Source: Geobacter sp. UBA5735 (GTDB taxonomy: Bacteria; Desulfobacterota; Desulfuromonadia; Geobacterales; Geobacteraceae). From it: a stretch of 16,485 bases of DNA. Each line of letters opens with the position of its first letter. The stretch's first letter is position 1. Below, piece after piece: positions 1 to 6,287 of this stretch. The stretch lies in contig DIFZ01000058.1 of NCBI GenBank assembly GCA_002419385.1, positions 1-16,485 on the forward strand. The letters are read 5' to 3'. The translations under genes and the position numbers were made by a program. Under the pieces are notes generated by a model. It was not told the DNA's origin, made no database searches, and worked only from the letters and a program-made list of their open reading frames with translations.

Positions 1-77
1 AAAACCTAACCGGAAGATACTGATTTTCTCCTTTCATTTAACGGGCTGAGCAGTTGACCCGTTTGAGCAGCCTTTCG

Positions 78-106
78 CCCAACCAGTGTCCAAGTGCCTG
101 GTTGGG
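78..106. repeat. 9-bp perfect inverted repeat (hairpin)
   Basis: CCCAACCAG at 78-86 is the exact reverse complement of CTGGTTGGG at 98-106, with an 11-nt loop. The following sequence is pyrimidine-rich but has no run of T, so a simple intrinsic terminator is uncertain. It could end a transcript from a gene left of the window or belong to a structured RNA. Confidence 0.55.
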
Positions 107-451
107 ACTTCGCCTTCTCAGCCTTCAGCCTTTCTTCTCCTGTCTCGTGTCGAGGGTTGCCCCCTCCGGGTTCCACTTGCGGCACCATTCAGCCATAAAC
201 TAGATGTAGTCCCGTCAATCTTCCTCACGTATGAAGATGGTCACTCTCCGGTTTCCGCGTTGGGTTATGTGATAAGGTATGCCGACTGCTATGATACGAT
301 CAATGAGCTATATGTGTGAACACTAATTTATCGTCGCCCACAAGTCAAGAAATAATTGCTTATGGTGCCCTGGAAATCCCGTCAGTCTTTAGCCTTCAGC
401 CCCGTGCCTTTTCCTTATGCTATCCTCCGTCCCCGTCGCTCACACTCACGT

Positions 452-470
452 AAGCCTCTATGGCTTTTTT
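452..470 (+). terminator. Weak terminator-like hairpin with T tract
   Basis: AAGCC (452-456) pairs with GGCTT (462-466) around a 5-nt loop and runs into six T residues (465-470). The stem is only 5 bp, so this is a marginal call. No upstream + strand gene is recognised that would need it. Confidence 0.25.
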
Positions 471-607
471 CTTGGGAGTTCGTTCGTGATGTGATAAAAA
501 AAGCAGACACGGCTGTTTGACATCATTCCGTATCGGGCAGGCCGATTGTCTACAAGGTACGACGATTGTAAGGCTATCGACTCTGATCACGGGTAAGTAT
601 TCAAGAA

Positions 608-614
608 AAGGAGG
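608..614 (+). promoter_or_regulatory. Ribosome binding site of the ACT gene, fixing its start
   Basis: AAGGAGG ends 4 nt before the ATG at 619. It favours that start over an in-frame ATG at 517, which would add 34 residues unrelated to an ACT domain and has no such site. Confidence 0.7.
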
Positions 615-618
615 CTTC

Positions 619-1182
619 ATGGAAAGAAGCAGCGAAACAGCCGTCCATTGCGCCGTCACCATCATCGGCAAGGACCGGCCGGGCATCGTCGCCGGTGCAA
701 CGGAGGTCCTGTACCGGCTTGGCTGCAACATCGAAGACTCCAGCAGCACCATGCTGGGGGGCGAGTTCGCCATGATACTGATCGTCTCCCGCGAAAAACC
801 CTTCAGCAAGACCAGGCTCCTGGAGGAATTCAAGGCCTTCGGCGATGCAATGCAGCTCTCCGTGTTCGTGAGAACCCTGGCACGAAACGAGCTCAGCCAC
901 GACTCGCTGACCGGTGAATTGTGCATGATTTCGGTATACGGGTCAGACCGGCCGGGCATCGTTTACCGGGTAACGAAAGAACTCGCAGACCGCACTATCA
1001 ACATCAGCGACATGAATACCAAGCTGGTCGGAACTGCCGGAAGCCCGGTCTATGTCATGATGCTGGAAGCCGTGCTCCCGGACGGCATGGAAATCGAAGA
1101 CGTGAGCCGTTTGCTGGAAAAACTCAAGAAGGAGCTGAACGTGGAAATCGGGGTCCGCTCCGTGACTCCGGTTTCCCTCTAA
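619..1182 (+). CDS. Tandem ACT-domain regulatory protein, GcvR-like
   Basis: This 187-residue protein consists of two ACT domains, about residues 11-85 and 100-180. Each opens with the typical strand-turn motif, KDRPGIV at 18-24 and SDRPGIV at 109-115. ACT domains bind amino acids or similar small ligands. The two-domain, DNA-binding-free architecture matches the GcvR family, which in enterobacteria restrains the glycine-cleavage activator GcvA; the ligand and partner here are unknown. It is cytosolic, with no signal peptide or membrane segment. An AAGGAGG site just before ATG 619 sets the start. def follows after 4 bp, so the two are very probably cotranscribed and translationally coupled. 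I am confident of the domains and not of a glycine-specific role. Confidence 0.85.
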   Translation: MERSSETAVHCAVTIIGKDRPGIVAGATEVLYRLGCNIEDSSSTMLGGEFAMILIVSREKPFSKTRLLEEFKAFGDAMQLSVFVRTLARNELSHDSLTGELCMISVYGSDRPGIVYRVTKELADRTINISDMNTKLVGTAGSPVYVMMLEAVLPDGMEIEDVSRLLEKLKKELNVEIGVRSVTPVSL

Positions 1183-1186
1183 GCCC

Positions 1187-1693
1187 ATGCCCCCTCAGAC
1201 CATTCTCCTCTACCCCCATCAGGCGCTGAAAGATGTCTGCAGCAGCGTTATCACCTTTGACGCACAACTGGAATCGCTCATTCGGGACCTCATCGATACC
1301 ATGCATTCCGGGCCGGGGTCGGTCGGTGTCGCAGCGCCCCAGATCGGTGTCCCGCTCCGGGTGTGCGTCGTCGACGTGGCCGCAAGCAAGCTGGGCAAGA
1401 ACAACAACCACGGGCTGCTGGTGATGGTCAACCCCGAGATACTCAAGCGGGAAGGCGCAGCGGTCATGCGTGAAGGGTGCATGAGCGTCCCCGACTATAC
1501 CGGCGATGTAGAGCGGGCAACGGATATTACCGTCCGCTACCAGGACGGTAACGGCGCCTTTCATGAGATCGAGGCAAGCGGCTTCGAAGCGGTAGCCATT
1601 CAGCACGAGAACGACCACCTGGACGGCATGCTCTTCCTGGACCGAATCACCTCCTTGAAGACCGGCCTGTTCAGGAGGAAGAAGTACAAATAG
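1187..1693 (+). CDS. def: Peptide deformylase
   Basis: This metalloenzyme removes the formyl group from the initiator methionine of nascent proteins, acting in the cytosol near the ribosome exit tunnel. All three family motifs are present in 168 residues: GVAAPQIG at 47-54, EGCMS at 96-100 with metal ligand Cys98, and HENDH at 140-144 with ligands His140 and His144 and catalytic Glu141. The length is normal. The ATG lies 4 bp after the stop of the ACT gene and has no clear Shine-Dalgarno sequence, which points to translational coupling. No fmt (methionyl-tRNA formyltransferase), its common partner, is in view, so the genome may hold another def copy beside fmt. It converges on hemG with only 31 bp between the stops and no terminator visible there. 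Confidence 0.95.
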   Translation: MPPQTILLYPHQALKDVCSSVITFDAQLESLIRDLIDTMHSGPGSVGVAAPQIGVPLRVCVVDVAASKLGKNNNHGLLVMVNPEILKREGAAVMREGCMSVPDYTGDVERATDITVRYQDGNGAFHEIEASGFEAVAIQHENDHLDGMLFLDRITSLKTGLFRRKKYK

Positions 1694-1724
1694 ACCTTGC
1701 TGCTATCGCTGCATTCATGAGGCG

Positions 1725-3134
1725 TCACCTCCCCGTCAGATACGCCACTCCCTGTTCAGCCGCCCTTACTGCGGCGGCAACGCAATCGTTCAGCCCGACT
1801 CCACGATAGGAGTTGCCCGTGAGGAGAAGACCGGGATGGCTTTGGAGCTTCTCGTCGATGGCCCGCAGCCGGCCCCCATGGCCAACCGTGTACTGGGGGA
1901 TAGCTTTTTCATGGCGGAAAATGCGGATGAACGCAGGCGCACCGGTTATGCCCATCGTGGTTTTCAGATCATCCCTGACCCGCCTGACCACCTCCTCGTC
2001 AGGCAGTTGACCGTACTCCGGAAAACAGGCGCCTCCCATCATACTCCTGAGCAGTATGTAGCCGTCCGGCGCACGATTTTCGAAAATGCTCGAATCCCAG
2101 AGGGTGCCAAGGATGTTCATGCCCTCTTCCCTGGGAATCAGGTATCCGAAACCGATCAGATCATGCACAATGTCATCCCGCTCATAGCCGAAGCATACCA
2201 CTGTCATGGGAGCCGAAGGTATCTCGGTCAGGACGGATGCCACCTCCTGGTCCAATTCATGCAGAATATCGGCAGCGGCGTAAGAAGGCGCTGCAATTAT
2301 TACCAGGTCTGCATCAAACTCCCCGGTTTCCGTCGTGACTCTGTATGGCACACTTTCACCGGTGCGCACTGACGTAACCGATTGCCCAGTGCAGACCGTT
2401 TCGCACCCCAATCGAGCGGCGATGAGATCTGTCAGCTGCTGGATCCCTTCTCTGAACGAGGTGAGAACCCCGCCGGGCCCGGCCGCACTTGAAACGACCT
2501 TCCCCTCTGCCCTTTCCCTGCGCTTCTTCCGCGCCAGACGCAGCATGGCCATGACCAGTCCGCCGTAATCCCTCTCGAGTTCTGCAATGCGCGGGAAACA
2601 CGACTTCAATGACATGGTCTCGGGATCTCCGGCAAAGATCCCGGACACCATGGGAGCGATGAGCTTCTGCAGGGCTTCCTTCCCCAGCCTCCGCCGGCCG
2701 AAAGCTGCCAGCGTCTCGTCGACGCCTGGTGGAGGAGCGGGAGCAAACGGTTCCATGGCCAAACGCAGCTTGCCCGGCCAGGAGATCAGCTTGGACATGA
2801 AAAACTTGACCCCATTCTCGGGGAGGCGGTGCAGCATGCCTCCGGAAAAGATGAACCGTTTGCGGGCATCGTCGTTGCTGCGAAGCAGCAGATCGGAAAT
2901 ACCAAGCTGTGCACACAGTTCGAGCGTCTGGGGCTTGCTGTCGAGGAAACCGTTCGGCCCCCACTCGCACAGGTACCCCTCGTCCTTGATACTCCACATT
3001 TTCCCGCCGGTGCGCCGTTCCTTTTCCAGCAGGGTCATATCGAGGTGCAATCCGCGAGCAGCTGCCTTTTCCCGCAGCAGGTAAGCCGTAGCCAGCCCAG
3101 AAATGCCGCCTCCGATAATGACTGCCTTTTTCAT
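1725..3134 (-). CDS. hemG: Protoporphyrinogen oxidase, HemY-type FAD enzyme
   Basis: This 469-residue flavoprotein fits the HemY-type protoporphyrinogen/coproporphyrinogen oxidase family, which aromatises the porphyrinogen ring late in haem synthesis. The N-terminal dinucleotide-binding motif is GGGISG at 8-13. It is followed by LLEKERRTGGK at about 35-45, which contacts FAD. The C-terminal FAD-closing motif GNSYRGVGLNDCV is at about 440-452. Length is typical. Known family members use oxygen, or an unknown acceptor in anaerobes; whether the substrate is protoporphyrinogen IX or coproporphyrinogen III cannot be read from sequence. A large supply of haem would suit a cytochrome-rich Geobacter. 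The start ATG is preceded by an AAAGGAAC ribosome site, and a TTGACA-17-GATATT promoter lies 60 bp upstream. It is divergent from the DnaJ-like gene. Confidence 0.88.
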   Translation of the reverse strand: MKKAVIIGGGISGLATAYLLREKAAARGLHLDMTLLEKERRTGGKMWSIKDEGYLCEWGPNGFLDSKPQTLELCAQLGISDLLLRSNDDARKRFIFSGGMLHRLPENGVKFFMSKLISWPGKLRLAMEPFAPAPPPGVDETLAAFGRRRLGKEALQKLIAPMVSGIFAGDPETMSLKSCFPRIAELERDYGGLVMAMLRLARKKRRERAEGKVVSSAAGPGGVLTSFREGIQQLTDLIAARLGCETVCTGQSVTSVRTGESVPYRVTTETGEFDADLVIIAAPSYAAADILHELDQEVASVLTEIPSAPMTVVCFGYERDDIVHDLIGFGYLIPREEGMNILGTLWDSSIFENRAPDGYILLRSMMGGACFPEYGQLPDEEVVRRVRDDLKTTMGITGAPAFIRIFRHEKAIPQYTVGHGGRLRAIDEKLQSHPGLLLTGNSYRGVGLNDCVAAAVRAAEQGVAYLTGR

Positions 3135-3193
3135 AGCATACCGTTCCTTTCCGTCTTACTGTCCCGAGACTGTTCCCGTCTTGCCAGAGATTG

Positions 3194-3222
3194 AATATCA
3201 GGTGCCCGGGGCCTTTTGTCAA
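3194..3222 (-). promoter_or_regulatory. Sigma-70-type promoter of hemG
   Basis: On the minus strand a perfect TTGACA (3222-3217) is followed after 17 bp by GATATT (3199-3194), leaving a 5' leader of about 50 nt before the hemG ATG. It stands back to back with the promoter of the DnaJ-like gene. Confidence 0.6.
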
Positions 3223-3242
3223 GCGTTTTGCCCTGCTGATCA

Positions 3243-3271
3243 TTGACAGTGGTAAAAACAAGGATTACATT
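3243..3271 (+). promoter_or_regulatory. Sigma-70-type promoter of the DnaJ-like gene
   Basis: A perfect TTGACA (3243-3248) is followed after 17 bp by TACATT (3266-3271). The predicted transcript starts near 3278, about 28 nt before the ATG at 3306. This also argues against any coding start at 3243. I see no heat-shock (sigma-32-like or CIRCE) motif. Confidence 0.6.
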
Positions 3272-3305
3272 CATCTCAGCACCGACAGGAAAGGAAAACC
3301 TGAGT

Positions 3306-4193
3306 ATGAATTCCAAGGATTACTATCAGGTTCTTGGTTTGCAGAAGGAGGCCTCCGCAGAGGAGATCAAGAAGGCCTACCGCAAACTTGCCGTGAAGTA
3401 CCACCCGGACAAGAACCAGGGGAACAAGGAGGCTGAAGAGAAGTTCAAGGAAATCAATGAAGCGTACGCCGTTCTTTCCGATCCCCAGAAAAAGAGCCAG
3501 TACGACCAGTTCGGCTCGACGGGCTTTCACCAGCGCTATTCCCAGGAGGACATCTTCCGCGGTTTCGATGTGGGAGATATCTTCAAGGATATGGGATTCG
3601 GCACGGACGACATCTTTTCACGCATTTTCGGCGGTGGTTTCCAGCAGGGCGCAGGCTATCGGCCCCGCAAGCAGCGCGGCCGGGATTTCAACATGGAGTT
3701 GCCGCTGACTTTCAGGGAAGCGGTCGCCGGCGGTGAAAAACGGGTAGCCTATCTTCGCGACGGTGTCAAGGAAGAGATTTCCGTCAAAATCCCGCCGGGG
3801 ATCGAGAATGATGCCCGTCTCCGCATCAAGGGAAAAGGCGAGAAAGGGTTCAACAATGGTCCGCCGGGCGATCTCTACCTGACGGTGAAGGTCGGGGAAG
3901 ATGCGATGTTCACGCGGGAAGGGAACGACATCGTCGTCGAACTGGCCATCAGCCTTACCGAAGCCTCTCTCGGAACCTCACGTGAAGTACCGACCCTGGA
4001 GGGGAGCAAACGGATCAAAATCCCTGCGGGCATACAACCGGGCACGAAAATCAGGCTGAAGGGATTTGGCGTGGCACCTATGGGCAAGGCTGCAAAAGGT
4101 GATCTTTTCGTCAAGATAGGAGTAAGGATTCCGGAGCATCTTTCGGAGGCACAGAAGAAACTGATGGAGGAACTTGCTGCGTCGGGGATATAG
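3306..4193 (+). CDS. DnaJ/Hsp40 co-chaperone without zinc finger (CbpA-like)
   Basis: This 295-residue protein has an N-terminal J domain, about residues 4-70, with the diagnostic HPD at 33-35 that stimulates DnaK ATPase. A Gly/Phe-rich linker follows at about 69-120. Two C-terminal peptide-binding domains span about 125-275, including KIPPGIENDARLR and KIPAGIQPGTKIRLKG. The four CXXCXGXG zinc repeats of canonical DnaJ are absent, so it is a class B Hsp40 like CbpA. It presumably passes substrates to DnaK in the cytosol. The start at 3306 is chosen because the J domain begins there, AGGAAAGGAAAA precedes it, and the promoter overlaps the alternative upstream start. It is monocistronic and ends before a strong hairpin. 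Confidence 0.9.
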   Translation: MNSKDYYQVLGLQKEASAEEIKKAYRKLAVKYHPDKNQGNKEAEEKFKEINEAYAVLSDPQKKSQYDQFGSTGFHQRYSQEDIFRGFDVGDIFKDMGFGTDDIFSRIFGGGFQQGAGYRPRKQRGRDFNMELPLTFREAVAGGEKRVAYLRDGVKEEISVKIPPGIENDARLRIKGKGEKGFNNGPPGDLYLTVKVGEDAMFTREGNDIVVELAISLTEASLGTSREVPTLEGSKRIKIPAGIQPGTKIRLKGFGVAPMGKAAKGDLFVKIGVRIPEHLSEAQKKLMEELAASGI

Positions 4194-4215
4194 GGATTAA
4201 CGGTCTCATGGAAAC

Positions 4216-4251
4216 AGAGCGGGCCGCTGTCTGGAGACGGCGGCCCGTTCT
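4216..4251. terminator. Bidirectional terminator hairpin between converging genes
   Basis: CGGGCCGCTGTC (4220-4231) pairs with GACGGCGGCCCG (4236-4247) around TGGA, with one G-T pair. Four more pairs, 4216-4219 with 4248-4251, extend the stem to 16 bp. It lies between the ends of the DnaJ-like gene (+) and the SurA-like gene (-). The T-rich tail is weak on both sides, but the stem is strong. Confidence 0.75.
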
Positions 4252-4257
4252 ATTTCC

Positions 4258-5223
4258 CTAGTTCTTAGCCCTGATCTCTATGGCGGCAGACTTGCGGAGG
4301 TCGTCGAGCCACTGCGCGAATCGCTCTTCAGACTTTTTCCTGAACAGCAACTCTTCCAGTTCAGGCTTGGCTGCTTCGAAATCCCGCTGTTTCCCCTGCC
4401 GGTATTCTTCGAGTTTTATGATATGCAGGCCGGCAGCGGTCGTGATGAGTCCGGCCACCTCGCCAGGCTTCATCTTGACAAGCACATTCTCGAATTCGGC
4501 AATGACTTCCCCCTTCTTGAGGAAACCGAGATCGCCGCCCTCTTTTGCCGACTGGTCTTCTGAATGCTTCCTGGCCAGCTCCGCGAAATCAGAGCCTTTT
4601 TTAGCCTCTTGGAGCACCTTCTCCGCTGTGATGGCGACACGCTTTTTCTCCACGTCAGTCGCCTGCGGCGAAAGCTTGAAGAAAATCTGCCGCACCCGGT
4701 AGGCCTCGTCAATCTGGAACGAAGCAGAGTTGGCGGCATAATAATCCCGCATCTCCTGCTCGCTGATCTGGATCTTCGACCGCACCTCCAGGCTAATGAT
4801 GCGCGCTCTTTCCAGCTGTTCCTTCAACTGGGCTTTGTATTCATCGAAGGATATGCCCCGTGCGGCCAGAGCAGCTACAAGCTGGTCCTGGGTGATGTTG
4901 TTGGTCTTCTTGACATCCTCGATGGCCTGCCGCACCTCTTCGTCAGCGACCTTCACGTCCAGTTCCGTGGCCTTCTGTTCGATAAGCTTCTTGTTCACCA
5001 ATGTGTCGAGCGCCACCTTATGCAGCTGCTCTCTGGCGGCATTGTCCAGCGGGGTTGTACTGCCGATATTCTTTTCCAGATTCGATTTCTCTTTTTCAAC
5101 ATCAAAGGTGGTAATCGGTTCTTCATTGACCAGTGCGGCAATGCCGCTCACCTGTTCAGCCGGCAGTGCTGCCGGAAGCGAAAGCAGCAAAGCTGCGAGG
5201 ATTGCGGTTAATGTTTTCATCAT
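4258..5223 (-). CDS. SurA-like periplasmic peptidyl-prolyl isomerase/chaperone
   Basis: This 321-residue protein has a Sec signal peptide, with a hydrophobic stretch at about 5-21 and cleavage probable after LPA at 20-22. A SurA-type N-terminal chaperone region covers about 24-165. One parvulin (PpiC-type) domain at about 175-275 contains SDFAELARKHSED and GGDLGFLKKGE. It would assist folding of outer-membrane and periplasmic proteins, as SurA does. Escherichia coli SurA has two parvulin domains; a single one is common in other phyla. It is last in a probable mfd-lipoprotein-SurA unit. Its start codon (ATG 5223, with a second in-frame ATG at 5220) lies inside a 10-bp inverted repeat that could hide it. 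AGGAAAAG at 5241-5234 is the best ribosome site, rather far from the start. Confidence 0.87.
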   Translation of the reverse strand: MMKTLTAILAALLLSLPAALPAEQVSGIAALVNEEPITTFDVEKEKSNLEKNIGSTTPLDNAAREQLHKVALDTLVNKKLIEQKATELDVKVADEEVRQAIEDVKKTNNITQDQLVAALAARGISFDEYKAQLKEQLERARIISLEVRSKIQISEQEMRDYYAANSASFQIDEAYRVRQIFFKLSPQATDVEKKRVAITAEKVLQEAKKGSDFAELARKHSEDQSAKEGGDLGFLKKGEVIAEFENVLVKMKPGEVAGLITTAAGLHIIKLEEYRQGKQRDFEAAKPELEELLFRKKSEERFAQWLDDLRKSAAIEIRAKN

Positions 5224-5293
5224 GGTCCGATATCTTTTCCTGTAAGGATGTAACGGACCATGAAGACACGGCGTAACGCAGTGCCTTCATGGT
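5220..5293 (-). promoter_or_regulatory. Alternative hairpins at the start of the SurA-like gene
   Basis: Read along the minus-strand transcript there are three segments. A is ACCATGAAG (5293-5285), B is CTTCATGGTCCG (5265-5254) and C is CGGACCATGA (5229-5220). A pairs with B over 9 bp, and that hairpin has further inner pairs. B pairs with C over 10 bp. Both cannot form at once. C contains the start codon, and the loop of B:C contains the likely ribosome site. This is the layout of a translational switch or attenuator, but function is inferred and the trigger is unknown. Confidence 0.5.
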
Positions 5294-5312
5294 ATCCAAA
5301 CCAGTGTGCCGT

Positions 5313-6227
5313 TTATTTTACCGCTGCAGGCTGCTTCGACGTCGCGGTTTCGGCATTTTCCCCGGTCGCGCTGAAGTCGATCCCTTTCAGGGCTTCTTCA
5401 TTGATGGTGATCTTGGCGTTCTTCTTCAGGTTGTCTTTCATCCCCTGAAAAATCTGCTGCTGCTTCGCAGGCAGAAGGTTGGCCTTGATCTGGTCTTTCA
5501 TTTCGTCCAACGTCCTGATGCCGGCAGGCCGCTTACCGGTTACCTTGATGATATGGAAGCCGAAATTGGTCTTGACGACACCCGACATCTCGCCCTCTTT
5601 CAGGCTGAAAGCGGTCTTTTCAAACTCGGGAACCATGGCGCCCTTGGGAAACCAGCCCAGGTCACCACCCTTGGCAGCCGATGAATCGGCCGAGTACTTC
5701 TTTGCCAGTTCCTCGAACTTGCCGCCCTGCTTCAGCTGGGCGAGGATGTCCTGCGCCTCTTTCTCCGTCTTCACCAGGATGTGGCTCGCCCTTACCTGGT
5801 CGCCGGTCTTGAACTTATCCTTGTTCTCATCGTAGAATTTCTTCATTTCCTCATCGGTGACCTGGGCCTCCTGCTCGACCTTCTTCTTCAGATAGGTCTC
5901 GACGATGAGCCGCTTGCGCAGGTCGTCCAGCCGGTCGGACACTTCCTTGCTCTTGTCCACGCCGTCCTTTTTGGCCTGTTCCAGAAGAATCTGGCGGACT
6001 ATCATGCTGTCCAGCAGTTCCTTCCTGCCCTCATTGGACTGCACCATGGGTTTGAGATAGGGCGGAAGCCGCTCCACTTCGTTCTTGAAATCCTCGGTGG
6101 TGATGACTTTTCCATCGACTTCCGCAAGGGTCTTGCCTTCCTTCTTCGCGTCTCCGGGTTTGCAGGCAATCAGACTCATGGTCATGACCAGCGGGACAAG
6201 AGCCTTGAATATGGTCATATGATTCAC
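5313..6227 (-). CDS. PpiC/parvulin-type peptidyl-prolyl isomerase lipoprotein
   Basis: This 304-residue protein begins with a lipoprotein signal whose lipobox LIAC ends at Cys22, so it should be lipid-anchored on the periplasmic side of a membrane. A charged helical N-domain at about 30-140 resembles SurA/PrsA. The parvulin domain at about 145-233 contains RASHILVK, KFEELAKKYSAD and GGDLGWFPKG. The role expected is folding of exported proteins, like PrsA or the SurA-like gene downstream. The start is GTG 6227: AAGGAG at 6240-6235 sits 7 nt upstream, whereas the ATG at 6218 would be 16 nt away. It begins 60 bp after mfd ends and is followed after 89 bp by the SurA-like gene. The two are paralogous in architecture but diverged. 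Confidence 0.88.
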   Translation of the reverse strand: MNHMTIFKALVPLVMTMSLIACKPGDAKKEGKTLAEVDGKVITTEDFKNEVERLPPYLKPMVQSNEGRKELLDSMIVRQILLEQAKKDGVDKSKEVSDRLDDLRKRLIVETYLKKKVEQEAQVTDEEMKKFYDENKDKFKTGDQVRASHILVKTEKEAQDILAQLKQGGKFEELAKKYSADSSAAKGGDLGWFPKGAMVPEFEKTAFSLKEGEMSGVVKTNFGFHIIKVTGKRPAGIRTLDEMKDQIKANLLPAKQQQIFQGMKDNLKKNAKITINEEALKGIDFSATGENAETATSKQPAAVK

Positions 6228-6234
6228 AAGAAGT

Positions 6235-6240
6235 CTCCTT
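6235..6240 (-). promoter_or_regulatory. Ribosome binding site that selects a GTG start
   Basis: AAGGAG on the minus strand lies 7 nt before GTG 6227. This is the normal spacing, so the lipoprotein most likely starts at GTG rather than at the in-frame ATG three codons later. Confidence 0.65.
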
Positions 6241-6287
6241 TTTTCAGATATTTTGATGATAACTCAATAGCTTACGAACGTACCACA

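Larger units (their letters stand above)
1..618. other. Region without a recognisable gene, upstream of the ACT/def unit
   Basis: No convincing gene is visible on either strand. An open frame at 86-319 (+) encodes 77 residues that I do not recognise, and it has no clear ribosome binding site. What is visible is short repeats: a 6-bp inverted repeat at 40-45/58-63, a 9-bp inverted repeat at 78-86/98-106, a 7-bp direct repeat TGAGCAG at 47-53 and 64-70, and an 11-bp direct repeat AGCCTTCAGCC at 120-130 and 391-401. An extended -10-like TGCTATGAT lies at 287-295, without a good -35. A perfect TTGACA lies at 519-524 but has no matching -10 at 16-18 bp. The region probably carries the promoter of the ACT/def unit and perhaps the terminator of a gene left of the window; neither is established. 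Confidence 0.6.

Noticed and set aside
517..618. A 34-residue N-terminal extension of the ACT protein
   Set aside because: The AAGGAGG at 608-614 and the ACT domain beginning right after 619 support the shorter form.
1..618. Possible tRNA or other stable RNA gene
   Set aside because: No tRNA T-loop (GGTTCRANTCC) or cloverleaf-like arrangement was found on either strand.
1694..1724. Possible terminator between def and hemG
   Set aside because: Only 31 bp separate the converging stops, and I find no stem with a T tract there.
3243..3305. A 21-residue N-terminal extension of the DnaJ-like protein
   Set aside because: The J domain starts at once after ATG 3306, and the -35/-10 boxes lie within the would-be extension.
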